Positions 47,707 through 61,198 of a DNA stretch of 64,000 bases are shown one piece after another. The notes beneath the pieces are model-generated. The model saw only the letters and a program-made list of their open reading frames with translations, searched no databases and was not told the DNA's origin. The stretch lies in contig OY997591.1 of NCBI GenBank assembly GCA_963921825.1, positions 44,351,825 through 44,415,824 of the forward strand, read 5' to 3'. Position 1 is the first letter of the stretch; the number at the start of each line of letters is the position of its first letter. Source of the DNA: Erodium maritimum (Eukaryota; Streptophyta; Magnoliopsida; Geraniales; Geraniaceae). The position numbers and the translations under genes were made by a program.

Positions 47707-48349
47707 TGTCACGCCCCAATTTCAATAAACCGAACTCGGGACGCGAACGTTTTAAAAACATAAAAAACACTTGAAACCTGTTTTCATTAACTCACTTTAA
47801 AATACCAGTTTAGTTCAACAGAATAATACTTAAAACTTAAAATACGTCCCAACACGTGGACAAAAGTACAAGGTATCTGTCACTAGACTCAAAAGACAAA
47901 ACCCGGACTCCGCTCCTAGCTCCACAAGCTTCGAGAGCTCACCTAGTCCGTCCCACGAACAGTACCTGTAGGAAAAGCAGCTAGGGGTGAGCGTTCGCTC
48001 ACCACCACGGATAACAGACTGACTACGACATAATTAGCAGACAAAGCAAGTAACACCAACAACAACTCAACACCGGGAAACACCATCCCCAACCCAAGTA
48101 CTCTAACTGAACATACACCCACTGTTGCCTTCCCTGACCAACTCGACACCCTGACACGTAATGTAGACCCGACACAACTATTGACGACCTCTTCCAAGGA
48201 CTCAAAAGAGAGTTACGCAACACCAAACAGCATCACAAGGGATCACACCCCAAACAAAGATCACGAAGGATCGCACACCAAACAAGATCATAAAGGATAG
48301 CAAACCAGCTGCCAAGAACGCTCACGCCCTCCCGGGACTCTAACCCAGT

Positions 48350-48500
48350 CAGGCCAACCCAAGAATGCTGCAACTTACCGGGACTCTAACCCGTAAGCCA
48401 GCCGGAAAATGCTTGCACTTACCGAGACTCTAACTCGTAAGCCAGCCAAAGAATGCGTGCAACTTACCGGGACTCTAACCCGTAAGCCAGCCAAAGTATG
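48350..48500 (-). repeat. About 46-bp minisatellite in G4, about 3-4 copies
   Basis: Units share cttaccgggactctaaccc and gtaagccagcc. This is the inverted counterpart of the G1 47-bp array, and further units lie at 58980-59060 and 59180-59220 on the far side of C6. Confidence 0.85.
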
Positions 48501-48513
48501 CTCACAAACCCAA

Positions 48514-50201
48514 TGTTAGTCTTAGTGCCCGTAGTTCAATCCTAAATGTCCAAATGTATATATCATCGTTAGCAATAAAATTAAAGCGGCTTTATATTAC
48601 TTATGTGTTGGAGTAATATATCGATGTGTGCTCTGATCTATGCCCACCATGCGAATAGAACCATAGATCGAGATAGATCACACTCGATGGGTCCCTAGTC
48701 AACAAAGCTTCACTAGAAGCGACTAGTATGAAAGATGGCTCTTTATGGCTTACGTTCTGTTAGTCATTGGAATGGGATTTCGGAGTCTGATCATAGATAT
48801 CATGTGGGACAAGATATTGGACGACCCGCCCTGAATATGTGCCATAGATTAAGTCATGAACATATTCAGTGTCGTAGCTTGTCATGTATCCTTAGACCAA
48901 GGAGTCTTTGTGATCGCTATGTAGTCAACAACTGAGTTTGACCTGAGCCTAACGTTGTCCGTAACAGGGCTTCCATAACGGCCAGGATTGGCTTGGGGAC
49001 GGGCTACATGAGTGACACGAAAGGCGGCTAAGGGATTTATCCCTCATACTGAGGTATGGGAAAGATATCGGTTCTCGGCCGCTTGATCGAGAGTGACTGG
49101 AAGAATAGCATGGCCATGCACATGATACTGGGTATCATATCTTCAGTCATCTCACATATCAAGGAACGGTGATTGAGAATAATAAGGATGACGGCTCTAT
49201 GCCTTATCTCAATCAGGATATCGGAGATAAAAGGATAATGACAGGGACGACGGAAAGGTTAGAATCGACAGGGTCGATTCGTTATGTAGTGTCAGGCAAT
49301 ACTAAAGTCTCGTTAGTTGCCACTTAAATAGGATCAAGTAAAATGGGATTTTACGTTGATCTATTGACATGCATAAACCTAAGGGTCACACCGGAGGATG
49401 AAACTCATTGACACATTTATGGAGAATGGCCAAAAGGGAGTTGTCTCGGGACATGACCAAAACTGGGTTTTGGGTCATGTGCCCGTAAGTGAATAGGACT
49501 TTACGGATCGAGATAAGGCTTGGAGTCTTGGGATTGATCGCGTCGGATAATGTTGGACATTTCCGGTATGGAAGGCATGGAGGCGATGAGCGAATCACGG
49601 GACCTCGTTGGAAATGGTCACGGGCCATGTTCCAAGAGGCCCATGAAAGGCCCATGCAACCAAGGCCCATGGAACTAATTAATCAAGTCTTGATTAATTA
49701 GTACTAAGTAAGCAAGACAAGGATTAAGGTGTTGGTGATTCACCACCTAACACAATCTTGTCTTGCCATACTTTGTCCTATTTACACCTTACTTGACACC
49801 ATACTTGTCCCATGCCTTTAGTTGGACAAGTATGGGTTTTGTTATGTTTAAGTCATCTTTTTTCAACATAACAAAGACAAGACAAGAATAGGAAACACAT
49901 TTTCTCTCCCTCTTCCATGGCCATTTCGGGTTTGGCTAGTTTCCTCCTCCATTTTTGTGTTCTTGAGTCCTCAAAGAGAAGAACTACGTGGCTTTGATTC
50001 CCATGTGGATACGTAGGCGTCTTGGAGACTCAAGCCAATCATTCGTTAACCGGTGTTCTTGTTTTGGTAAGAACTAGTGCTGAATTTTTCTCTTGTTAAT
50101 CCATTCTTTGTTAGTTGTTTCATGGTTCTAATTGTCTCTTGGTTTTCATTGATTTTCCGCTGCGAGTTGGTTCATCTCCAACCTTACCTCGAGACCCAAC
50201 A
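48514..50201 (+). mobile_element. Solo Copia LTR C5, TSD cccaa
   Basis: A 1688-bp plus-strand LTR, flanked by cccaa at 48509-48513 and 50202-50206. No internal region. It is nearly the same as the C6 LTR, so both the insertion and the LTR-LTR recombination are recent. Confidence 0.95.
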
Positions 50202-50228
50202 CCCAAACCACACACGCGCGGCCAGGAC

Positions 50229-51901
50229 TGTTAGTCTTAGTGCCCGTAGTTCAATCCTAAATGTCCAAATGTACATATCATCGTTAGCAATAAAATTAAA
50301 GCGGCTTTATATTACTTATGTGTTGGAGTAATATATCGACGTGTGCTCTGATCTATGCCCACCATGCGAATAGAACCATAGATCGAGATAGATCACACTC
50401 GATGGGTCCCTAGTCAACAAAGCTTCACTAGAAGCGACTAGTATGAAAGATGGCTCTTTATGGCTTACGTTCTGTTAGTCATTGGAATGGGATTCCGGAG
50501 TCTGATCATAGATATCATGTGGGACATGATATTGGACGACCCGCCCTGAATATGTGCCATAGATTAAGTCATGAACATATTCAGTGTTGTAGCTTGTCAT
50601 GTATCCTTAGACCAAGGAGTCTTTGTGATCGCTATGTAGTCAACAACTGAGTTTGACCTGAGCCTAACGTTGTCCGTAACAGGGCTTCCATAACGGCCAG
50701 GATTGGCTTGGGGACGGGCTACATGAGTGACACGAAAGACGGCTAAGGGATTTATCCCTCATACTAAGGTATGGGAAAGATATCGGTTCTCGGCCGCTTG
50801 ATCGAGAGTGACTGGAAGAATAGCATGGCCATGCACATGATACTGGGTATCATATCTTCAGTCATCTCACATATCAAGGAACGGTGATTGAGAATAATAA
50901 GGATGACGGCTCTATGCCTTATCTCAATCAGGATATCGGAGATAAAAGGATAATGACAGGGACGACGGAAAGGTTAGAATCGACAGGGTCGATTCGCTAT
51001 GCAGTGTCAGGCAATACTAAAGTCTCGTTAGTTGCCACTTAAATAGGATCAAGTAAAATGGGATTTTACGTTGATCTATTGACATGCATAAACCTAAGGG
51101 TCACACCGGAGGATGAAACTCATTGACACATATATGGAGAATGGCCAAAAGGGAGTTGTCTCGGGATATGACCAAAACTGGGTTTTGGGTCATGTGCCCG
51201 TAAGTGAATAGGACTTTACGGATCGAGACAAGGCTTGGAGTCTTGGGATTGATCGCGTCGGATAATGTTGGACATTTCCGGTATGGAAGGCTTGGAGGCG
51301 ATGAGCGAATCACGAGACCTCGTTGGAAATGGCCATGGGCCATGTTCCAAGAGGCCCATGAAAGGCCCATGGAACTAATTAATCAAGTCTTGATTAATTA
51401 GTACTAAGTAAGCAAGACAAGGATTAAGGTGTTGGTGATTCACCACCTAACCCAATCTTGTCTTGCCATACTTTGTCCTATTTACACCTTACTTGACACC
51501 ATACTTGTCCCATGCCTTTAGTTGGACAAGTATGGGTTTTGTTATGTTTAAGTCATCTTTTTTCAACATAACAAACACAAGACAAGAATAGGAAACACAT
51601 TTTCTCTCCCTCTTCCATGGCCATTTCGGGTTTGGATAGTTTCCACCTCCATGTTTGTGTTCTTGAGTCCTCAAAGAGAAGAACTACGTGGCTTTGATTC
51701 CCATGTGGATACGTAGGCGTCTTGGAGACTCAAGCCAATCATTCGTTAACCGGTGTTCTTGTTTTGGTAAGAACTAGTGCTGAATTTTTCTCTTGTTAAT
51801 CCATTCTTTGTTAGTTGTTTCATGGTTCTAATTGTCTCTTGGTTTTCATTGATTTTCCGCTGCGAGTTGGTTCATCTCCAACCTTACCTCGAGACCCAAC
51901 A
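50229..51901 (+). repeat. C6 5' LTR
   Basis: From tgttagtcttagtgcc to gagacccaaca. It contains at least eight short-loop inverted repeats (see findings), the strongest a 29-base palindrome at 51374-51402 and an 11-bp stem at 51500-51510 with 51524-51534. Confidence 0.96.
51374..51402 (+). promoter_or_regulatory. 29-base palindrome in the Copia LTR
   Basis: actaattaatcaag and its reverse complement flank a single T. It is present in the C3-C6 LTRs (for example about 49675-49703 and 58127-58155). Function unknown; it could be a strong RNA hairpin or a protein-binding site in the U3 region. Confidence 0.6.
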
Positions 51902-51902
51902 G

Positions 51903-51915
51903 TGGTATCAGAGCC
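51903..51915 (+). promoter_or_regulatory. C6 primer-binding site, initiator tRNA-Met type
   Basis: tggtatcagagcc starts two bases after the LTR end and matches the plant initiator tRNA-Met site in full. Confidence 0.92.
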
Positions 51916-52417
51916 GTGCTACCTTCGGGATTCACAAGACGGTGTTCAAAGTTTCGGTTTTGCTTGAAAGTTTCGTTTTGGCATGTTGTTTTGCTAAATT
52001 GTTTGATAACATGTTTTAAATTATTGTTTATGGATTTAATGCATGTAAAATGAATTTTTGAAAATTATTTCAAATCTGGAAATTTTGAAAAAAAATTTGA
52101 TTTTTCGGGTCTCGGGAGCGGGACTCTCGGGGAGCCGAAACCGGGACCGAACGGGGCTCCGTTGGACGGAGCTAGGCCAAGCATGACCATTGGATGGTTG
52201 ATATGCCAAGGCTAAACCGTTTTGTTAGTTATGACGAGTTTGGAACCGTCATGACGAACTCGAAGATCAAATGTTCAAAAGTTTCATTTTTGAACGGTTT
52301 CGATAAACCGAGCATCAAAAAATTTCGAAACTTGGCTATTAATTAAAACCGGAAAATCACATGATGTTTGATAACATGCTTGTTTGATAACACGATGTGT
52401 GATGTGATGTTGGCATG

Positions 52418-52705
52418 GTGTACATAATAGCCCCGAGCTCGATTTAATTATTTATCGCTTTTCACGGCCTGCGAGCCGTTAGAGTTAGCGTGTAATTATT
52501 CTTTCAAGGTGTGGTCGTCGAACCACTTGTTTGTAATATTTATTTATTCCCGACCTGCGAGTCGTGTATTAAATTGTAATATTTTACTCAACACGAAGAA
52601 AGGGCGAAAAGGTCATTTGGTGGCTTTTCGGGTGTTGGCATCGGCTTGGAGTCGGTGGAGCTCAAGAAGCTAGTGGGAGTTAGTTTAGGGGGCTATTATG
52701 TGCAC
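52418..52705 (+). promoter_or_regulatory. Copia leader RNA domain (C6 copy)
   Basis: Outer strands are at 52418-52434 and 52689-52705, hairpins at 52464-52479, 52511-52526 and 52551-52564. The spacing is identical to C3. The rest of the leader to gag (52706-53457) holds the repeated 15-nt hairpins. Confidence 0.7.
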
Positions 52706-53457
52706 ATTTATCGCTTTATGCTTGGTTTAGTTTATGCATGATTAATTCTATGTGTTTTAGAATTACATGCTTAACTTTATTTACCGAGCATATCACCTCA
52801 CATGCAAAGATAAAATTGGAATTTTAATCCTTGTGTGTGAACCCTTAGAACCGTCATTACATTGGATGTAGTTGACGGGTTCAAAGGAAGAATTACATTG
52901 GATGTAATTTGAGGCATCATTGCATTTGGAATGTAGTTGATGTGCTCATCGCATCTAGGATGTGCCAAAGTTTTGAACACAACTGGACAAGTAAAAGCGG
53001 GTCATGTCCGATACCTCCCAATAATCAACACCTTACTACCTCCCCGTCCTATGGGTGTCGTGCGCATTAGCGGAGCATCCATGGGGAAGCGGGGTAGTAG
53101 GTTTGGACGACATATGTGGGTGTCGTGCGCATTAGCGGAGCACCTACATAGTGACGGGCCATAGTTGAAAATTGGTGGACCCGACTACGATTCTCAGCCT
53201 GAGGTTGAGCTAGGGTAACAGATAGGGTAAGTCGTGTACATAAGTACATACCCTAGCCAAGAGTCACATTGGATGTGATTGGATGGAGTCCTACCTACAT
53301 AGCTCGATTAAGTGGTGAGCATTAGTTCAGCTTAATCGAGTGAATCAAGGATCTTGGTTTCAGATTCTAAAGGTTTAGAATCGATTGTTGGTGTTTAAGC
53401 TTGATCTTCATAAAATTTATTCAGTTTACTGATTGAATTTTATCTGTTGTAGATCAA

Positions 53458-56400
53458 ATGGCAAATTCAACGAACATTAATAGTTTGTCATTAAAAACCA
53501 TTCTTGACAGGGTCAAGCTAAATGGGACAAACTATTTGGACTGGTACAGAATTTTGAGGATAGTCCTCAAGTCTGAACGCAAAGAATATGTCCTTGACAA
53601 AGCTGTCTCTAAGACCATATCAGAGTTACATGAAGTGTCATTAACTGCTGAGAAGAATATCTCAGGGATCTGGGATCCAAGGATATTCTGATGGTCAACA
53701 AGGGAATTGGAAGTGGCAAGGGCTGGGCCCATGCGCACTTGGCAGGAAAGATGAGACACCTGAGAATGTCTGCTTCTACTGCCAACAGCCTGGTCATTGG
53801 AACCGGGATTACAGGAAGTTCACGGCTGATCTGAAGAAGGGCAGTGGGACTGCGCCTTCATCAAATAGCCTGGATGATCTGAAGAAGGGCAGTAGGACTG
53901 CGCCTTCATCAGGAAACCTGGATGATCTAAGGAAGGGCGGTGGGACCGTGCCTTCATTCGGTATTAATTCTATAGAGCTACATCTCTCTACTTCCAAAGA
54001 TTTATGGGTATTAGATACCATGACTGAATCTCACACATGCACTAATATATGGTGGCTGAAAGTAGGAGAGATTTGGAAAGCACGAAATGGACCTCAGAGT
54101 TGTGGCAACTGCTGTAGGATCTATGAGTCTTGCTTTGCCAAGAGGCCTTGTCTTAGTATTGTATAATGTATATTGCATACCTACTTTTAGTAGGAATATT
54201 ATATCTGTATCCGTGTTTGACAAGGAAGGATATAATGTTAATATTGGAAATGGAGTTTTCAATGTTCTATGCAATGATATGTTTTATACCAGTACTGACA
54301 TGGTTGGAGGATTGTACATATATAGATATGGGTAACAATGCCTCAAGTTCTATATATTCCGTTAATACCAAGAGGTCTAAATCCAACGATTTAAACCTAA
54401 CTCTGTTATGGTACTGTCATTTGGGTCGCATAAACAAGAAGCGCCTATCAGCACTTCAGAAGTGCGGGCTTTCAGGTTCATTCGAATTCCATTCGATCGA
54501 TAGGTGCAAGGTTTGTTTGATGGGCAAAATGACTAAAGTGCCCTTTATTGATCGCGATGAAAGGGCGGGTGAATTATTGGGGCTGATACACTCGAATGTG
54601 TGTAGACCAATAAGTTCACTTGCCAGGAGGGGTTTTAGCTACTTTATCACATTTACTGATGATTACAGTAAATATGGTTATGTCTATTCGGTGAGACATA
54701 AGTCTGAAGCTTTTGATAAATTCAAAGAGTTTAAGACTATAGTAGAAAACCAGCTCGACAAAGGTATTAAGGCACTTCGATTGGATCGAGGTGGAAAATA
54801 CTTGACCACAGAGTTATTAGATCATCTAAAAGAGAATGGGATCCTTTTGAAATGGACTCCTCCTAGGTCACTGTAGTTGAAAGGTGTAGCCAAACGGAGA
54901 AATCGGACATTGTTAGACAATGGTCTGTTCCATGATTAGTTGGACTGATCTCCCAATCTCTTTTAGGGGTTTTGCTCTAGAGACGACCGCATTCATAGTG
55001 AATCGGGCTTCGACGAATGGTGTGGAATGGACACCATTTTAAAAATGGTACGGGATGATGCCCGCTTTGTCCTTCCTAAAGATTTGTGGTTGCGAGGCTT
55101 ATGTGAAACATTTGGTTTCGACTAAGCTCGAACCAAGATCTGAGATATGCACCTTCGTGTGGTATCCCAAAGCAACAAGGGGATACTATTTCTACAATCC
55201 CAGTGAGAACATGGTGTTCGTCGCTTGGGGTGGGGTCTTTATGGAAAAGAAGTTTTGTTTCCAAAGACGTCATTGGGAGGACTGTGCATCTCGAAGAAAT
55301 TCAGGATGGTACAGATCTGTCTAAACCAATTGGCAACCCAGTAGAAAGGAGCCAGAGATTGTCGTAGAGTAAGAACCAATTCCTGTTACAATTCCGGAAG
55401 GTCCAAGGCGATTTGAAAGGATCAATCTTCCACCTCCAAGATATGGTATCCGGAGGTGACAATGAAGTCATGGTGGATCACGATGATCCAGCCACCTTTC
55501 AGGAAGTCGTGGATGGGCCCGACTCCGAGTTATGGCTGGGAGCCATGAGGGAGGAAATGCAATCCATGTCGGACAACCGAGTCTGGGAACCAGTTGATCC
55601 CATCAATGGTGTGAAGACCATCGGATGCAAATGGATCTTCAAGGTGAAGATGGACATGGATGGCAACCCTCTGACCTACAAAGCTCAACTGGTGGCGAAA
55701 GGTTATAGGCATGGATTGACTATGAGGAAACCTTCTCCCTAGTGGCTATGGTCAAAATCGATCCAAATTCTTCTTGACATAACTGCGTATTATAATTACG
55801 AGATATGGCAAGTGGATGTCAAAACCGCTTTCCTAAATGGAAATTTGACTGAGTACGTTTGTATGTCTCGGCCCAAAGGTTTTGACGATCCGAAGAATAA
55901 AGGAAAAATTTATAAGTTGTTGAAATCCATTTATGGATTGAAACGAACTTCTCGGAGTTGGATCCTTCGTTTTGATGAAGCTGTAATTGGATTTGGCTTA
56001 ATCAAGAACGAGGATGAATCTTGCGTTTATAAGAAGGCTAGTGGGAGCAATATTACCTTTCTGGTTCTCATTGAAAACGACATCCCAACCTTGCACGAGA
56101 CTAAAGCTTGGTTGAGGAAGTGTTTTTCAATAAAGGACTTAGGCGATGCTTCTTATATCTTAAGGATTAAGATATGTAGAGATCGCACCAAGAGGGTCTT
56201 GGATTTAAGTCAGGGAACCTATGTGAACAAGGCATTGAGTAGGTTCTTAATGCTCGATTCAAAGAAAGGACTCTTACCCACTAGTCATGGCATTCATCTC
56301 AGCAAGACTTAGTGTCCTAAGACACCTGATGAGCTGAAAAGGATGATGAGAATCCTATGCGCCTGGGGGTAGGATCGATCATATATGCCATGACATATAT

Positions 56401-56830
56401 GAGACCAGACGTCTCGTAAGCCTTATGTTGTACCAGTAGACATCATTCTAACCCGGGGGGAAAGATGATGTTGAACTAGTCGTCGAAGGATGAGTAGACG
56501 CTAGTTTTCCAAGACAAATCCAGATGACTTTAGAAGTCAATCAGGATATGTGTTTACGCTGAATGGTAGAGCTTTAGCTGGGAGAGCGTAAAGCAAGATA
56601 TCATTGCCGAATCTACGATAGAGGCCAAGTACATGGATGCTGCAGAGGCAGCTAAGGAGGCTATGTGGATTTGGAAATTCATGGCAGGGCTGGGTGTAAT
56701 TAAAAACCCATCCAGCCTGGTGAATCCATCTTGCGACAACACAAGGGCCATTGCGCAAGCTAAAAGCCTAGATCGTATAACAAATCCAAACATGTACTAC
56801 GGCGTATCCACCTCATCAGATAAATACTGA
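53458..56830 (+). pseudogene. C6 gag-pol remnants
   Basis: gag start at 53458, zinc knuckle about 53770, gag-pre-integrase about 54410, integrase core about 54630-54830, RT (MDVKTAFLNGNLTEYVCMSR, about 55812-56312) and RNase H about 56580-56830. The arrangement matches C3 and C4. Broken, with no complete polyprotein. Confidence 0.9.
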
Positions 56831-56981
56831 ACTGAGGTGAAGTGAAGATAACCGATATTGCAACAGATGATAACATAGCCAACCCTTTGACTAAGGCAGT
56901 GTCACTGCCTGAACATGTTAGACATGTAAAGTCGATGGGGACATATTGGAGTTTAGATTGGAACTAGGGCAAGTGGGAGAT

Positions 56982-58654
56982 TGTTAGTCTTAGTGCCCGT
57001 AGTTCAATCCTAAATGTCCAAATGTACATATCATCGTTAGCAATAAAATTAAAGCGGCTTTATATTACTTATGTGTTGGAGTAATATATCGACGTGTGCT
57101 CTGATCTATGCCCACCATGCGAATAGAACCATAGATCGAGATAGATCACACTCGATGGGTCCCTAGTCAACAAAGCTTCACTAGAAGCGACTAGTATGAA
57201 AGATGGCTCTTTATGGCTTACGTTCTGTTAGTCATTGGAATGGGATTCCGGAGTCTGATCATAGATATCATGTGGGACATGATATTGGACGACCCGCCCT
57301 GAATATGTGCCATAGATTAAGTCATGAACATATTCAGTGTTGTAGCTTGTCATGTATCCTTAGACCAAGGAGTCTTTGTGATCGCTATGTAGTCAACAAC
57401 TGAGTTTGACCTGAGCCTAACGTTGTCCGTAACAGGGCTTCCATAACGGCCAGGATTGGCTTGGGGACGGGCTACATGAGTGACACGAAAGACGGCTAAG
57501 GGATTTATCCCTCATACTAAGGTATGGGAAAGATATCGGTTCTCGGCCGCTTGATCGAGAGTGACTGGAAGAATAGCATGGCCATGCACATGATACTGGG
57601 TATCATATCTTCAGTCATCTCACATATCAAGGAACGGTGATTGAGAATAATAAGGATGACGGCTCTATGCCTTATCTCAATCAGGATATCGGAGATAAAA
57701 GGATAATGACAGGGACGACGGAAAGGTTAGAATCGACAGGGTCGATTCGCTATGCAGTGTCAGGCAATACTAAAGTCTCGTTAGTTGCCACTTAAATAGG
57801 ATCAAGTAAAATGGGATTTTACGTTGATCTATTGACATGCATAAACCTAAGGGTCACACCGGAGGATGAAACTCATTGACACATATATGGAGAATGGCCA
57901 AAAGGGAGTTGTCTCGGGATATGACCAAAACTGGGTTTTGGGTCATGTGCCCGTAAGTGAATAGGACTTTACGGATCGAGACAAGGCTTGGAGTCTTGGG
58001 ATTGATCGCGTCGGATAATGTTGGACATTTCCGGTATGGAAGGCTTGGAGGCGATGAGCGAATCACGAGACCTCGTTGGAAATGGCCATGGGCCATGTTC
58101 CAAGAGGCCCATGAAAGGCCCATGGAACTAATTAATCAAGTCTTGATTAATTAGTACTAAGTAAGCAAGACAAGGATTAAGGTGTTGGTGATTCACCACC
58201 TAACCCAATCTTGTCTTGCCATACTTTGTCCTATTTACACCTTACTTGACACCATACTTGTCCCATGCCTTTAGTTGGACAAGTATGGGTTTTGTTATGT
58301 TTAAGTCATCTTTTTTCAACATAACAAACACAAGACAAGAATAGGAAACACATTTTCTCTCCCTCTTCCATGGCCATTTCGGGTTTGGCTAGTTTCCACC
58401 TCCATGTTTGTGTTCTTGAGTCCTCAAAGAGAAGAACTACGTGGCTTTGATTCCCATGTGGATACGTAGGCGTCTTGGAGACTCAAGCCAATCATTCGTT
58501 AACCGGTGTTCTTGTTTTGGTAAGAACTAGTGCTGAATTTTTCTCTTGTTAATCCATTCTTTGTTAGTTGTTTCATGGTTCTAATTGTCTCTTGGTTTTC
58601 ATTGATTTTCCGCTGCGAGTTGGTTCATCTCCAACCTTACCTCGAGACCCAACA
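56982..58654 (+). repeat. C6 3' LTR
   Basis: 1673 bp, preceded by the purine tract aagtgggagat and followed by the TSD aggac. Confidence 0.96.
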
Positions 58655-58799
58655 AGGACCCCTTTATTGGCGGGCGGGCCCCCTGCCCCGTCTGAACATG
58701 CAGACGCGTGTGCTCGTGGACCCCCGTTTCATGAAGCGGGCCCCCAACCTCAGGTAACCACAATCACAATCACAAACACAATCACAAGCAAGTTCAACA

Positions 58800-59345
58800 A
58801 CCAGTAACAACACAGGTTCAACACTCACAGGCACTCATGGCCACCAAGACACCAATAGTAAAACTCGGACTCAACAGCCCCACAGGCACTCACGGCCTCC
58901 CAAGACACACCGACAGTAAGACACGGACTCAACAGCCCCACAGGCACTCACGGCCTCCCAAGACACCAACCATAAAACACGCTTGCAACTTACCGAGACT
59001 CTAACTCGTAAGCCAGCTAAAGAAAGCTTGCAACCCCCCGAGACTCTAACTCGGTCAGGCCAGCCAAAGACACCAACCTTAGTACACGGGCTCTCAAGGC
59101 CACCCAAAACACCAAAGGTAAAGACACGGGTTCAACAACCCCACGGGCACTCATGGCCACCCAAAACTCAACAATAAAACACGCTTGCAACTTACCGAGA
59201 CTCTAACTCGTAAGCCAGCTAAAACACCAACAGTAAAGTACGGGCTCTCATGGCCACCCAAACACGAATAATAACACGGGCTCTCATGGCCACCCAAGAC
59301 TCAACAATAATAATACACGGGCTCTCAAGGCCACCCAAGACGCCA
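58800..59345 (-). repeat. Inverted minisatellites in G4
   Basis: Reverse-orientation units of the gtgtcttgggtggccatgag type are mixed with units of the 47-bp cttaccgagactctaactc type. The two unit families alternate here, whereas in G1 they form separate blocks, so the array has been shuffled. Confidence 0.85.
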
Positions 59346-61198
59346 AAATAAACAATCAACCTCCGGCTTAACCCAAGCCTCCAACAGTCCTAATATCAAC
59401 AGTTTCACAATCAACCTCCGGGCATGGTCATATGCCTCCAGTACTCCTAATATCGATAAGTTCACAATCAACCTCCGGGCATGGTCATATGCCTCCAGTA
59501 AAAAAATTATCGCTAAGTTCTCTACTCCTACGACACTACTAAGTGTCACATGCCTTTCCAATAATTACTAAGTTCACGTAACATGCTTTTCTAATATTTA
59601 AATGAACCTATTCAACCCACGACACCCCTGTGTCACATGCAATTCTACTGTTAACTTTCCCCAGTCAGGGCCGAGATCCGGCTACTTTTCCCTACCTAGT
59701 GCGTGTTCTCTCAAAAGCCAAACCACGAGCTCCGGTGATGATCTCAGTCACTCACCCAGTTTTCCCTTGCCTCGGTCCGTGGCACGATCTAAAGGAACAC
59801 AATTTAAAGTCACTGAACAACTCGCAGGCAATAAACCGAAAACCATTAAACTCGATGGCCAAACGTAACCCCGACAATGTCGATCACTCCCAAACTTCCC
59901 AATTACTCAACATTGTCGATAAGGGACCCTTAAAGGCCCGATTCGCCCAACATGGCGAATCTGCCCGGTTTTCAATAATTGCCTTCCGGGGCTCCAAAAG
60001 CCCCCGTTTTCGTTTCTACGGTCTTAGAATATTTCAAGGAACCCAACGCCCTTGACGGAAACGAATTCCGACTTCCGAGTCAATTAATTAACGTTTAAAG
60101 TTTCTAAAACCCGTTAATTACAACTTCTCCAATTTAATTCCAATTTTCGATTCGATTAAGGGTAAATGGTCCGGGAAACGTTTTAAACCTCCCGAACACT
60201 AAAACCGAGCACCCGAGTACGTGGGCCCCACCCGGCCCACTTGGGCCGTGGCCCTAGGGTTTAAATGAGGCTCGGCCACCATGGTGGTTGCCGGCCCTAG
60301 CTCCGGCCAGCCACCTCCTATGGTGGCCGGCCACCCCCCATGGTGGCCGGGGCTTCTCCCGAGCCCCCGGTCACCGGAAAATGTCCAATCAAACCTCCAA
60401 CACCTCTGAAACGTCTCCAACAATTACCCCAACACCAAAACCACCTTAAACTAATAGTTTTACAAAAACCTAACTTCCAAAATTAATCAAAACGAGAATC
60501 GGTTCGGTGTATACCGTAGAGGAGAACGAGGGGAGTGCACTTTCTCCTAGCCTCGAGACGATCCCGTGGTTGGATGAGCGTGAATAGTGCTCCTAACCCT
60601 GCTTTTCCTTCTTCTTCTCTCCTTTTCTCTCTTCTCCTTCTCTCTCTAAAACTAACTCTCTTCTTCTTTTTTTCTATTTTTTTTCCTTTTTTGACTTAAG
60701 TGGCCGAACCCCCCTTAGTCCTCTCATCTTGTTTTCCCTCCAAACTAACAACACCACATATTGGACAAGTGGCAAGTTGGGTTCCACACCTTTTAGAAAA
60801 TATCTCCTAGCTATTTTCCAATCAGATTCGCGAAAAACGGACGTTTCGGGCCCCGAACGGGCACTTTTTCCAAGAAATTACGAAACTTCACGGGCTACAA
60901 GGAAACGGCTCAACTAAGACCACTGCGACGATGGCTAAGCTTTTTAGATCCAAAACGCTCCTCGAATGGACCAAAACGTCGCTCGGTTGACTTTTCCAGC
61001 GAAAAGTCAACTTTTCCCAAATTGATCAGAAAGTTGCCCCGAGTCCCCCGGAACTCACTTTGGTCAATAACGGGGTCAACTTAAGTCCGGTATGACCCTC
61101 GGGGTCCAATTCCGGTTCAATTCAGTGTCTGCTCAAAATTTTTAAATTTTCCTGTTTTTCGCAGGTTTGACTGGCGTTGACCGGGAGTGGTTATTACA

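Larger units (their letters stand above)
50229..58654 (+). mobile_element. Copia element C6, full length, youngest, TSD aggac
   Basis: An 8426-bp plus-strand element, flanked by aggac (50224-50228 and 58655-58659). The LTRs 50229-51901 and 56982-58654 are both 1673 bp, and I could see only one difference between them. It lies 27 bp from C5 in the same orientation. It looks whole in layout; its coding region has about ten breaks, shared in pattern with C3 and C4. Confidence 0.96.
47707..61198 (-). mobile_element. Solo Gypsy LTR G4 (inverted), TSD atggt, holding C5 and C6
   Basis: The LTR pieces are 47707-48513, 50207-50228 and 58660-61198, starting tgtcacgcccc and ending with the reverse complement of the LTR start at 61198. 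atggt flanks it at 47702-47706 and 61199-61203. No internal Gypsy sequence is present, so it is a solo LTR, here about 3.4 kb because its tandem arrays are longer. It lies in opposite orientation in the LTR of a relative. Confidence 0.94.

Noticed and set aside
50450-50650. A 66-codon open frame (start MALYGLRSVSHW) kept in every Copia LTR, including at 22036-22236 in old C2
   Set aside because: Differences between the old and young copies are mostly amino-acid-changing and spread evenly, as expected for noncoding LTR sequence. The frame is probably open by chance and copied with the family.
51777-52019. A hydrophobic small open frame at the LTR end (start MLNFSLVNPF) found in most Copia copies
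   Set aside because: It overlaps the LTR end and primer site, changes its end between copies, and shows no sign of selection or of a known family.
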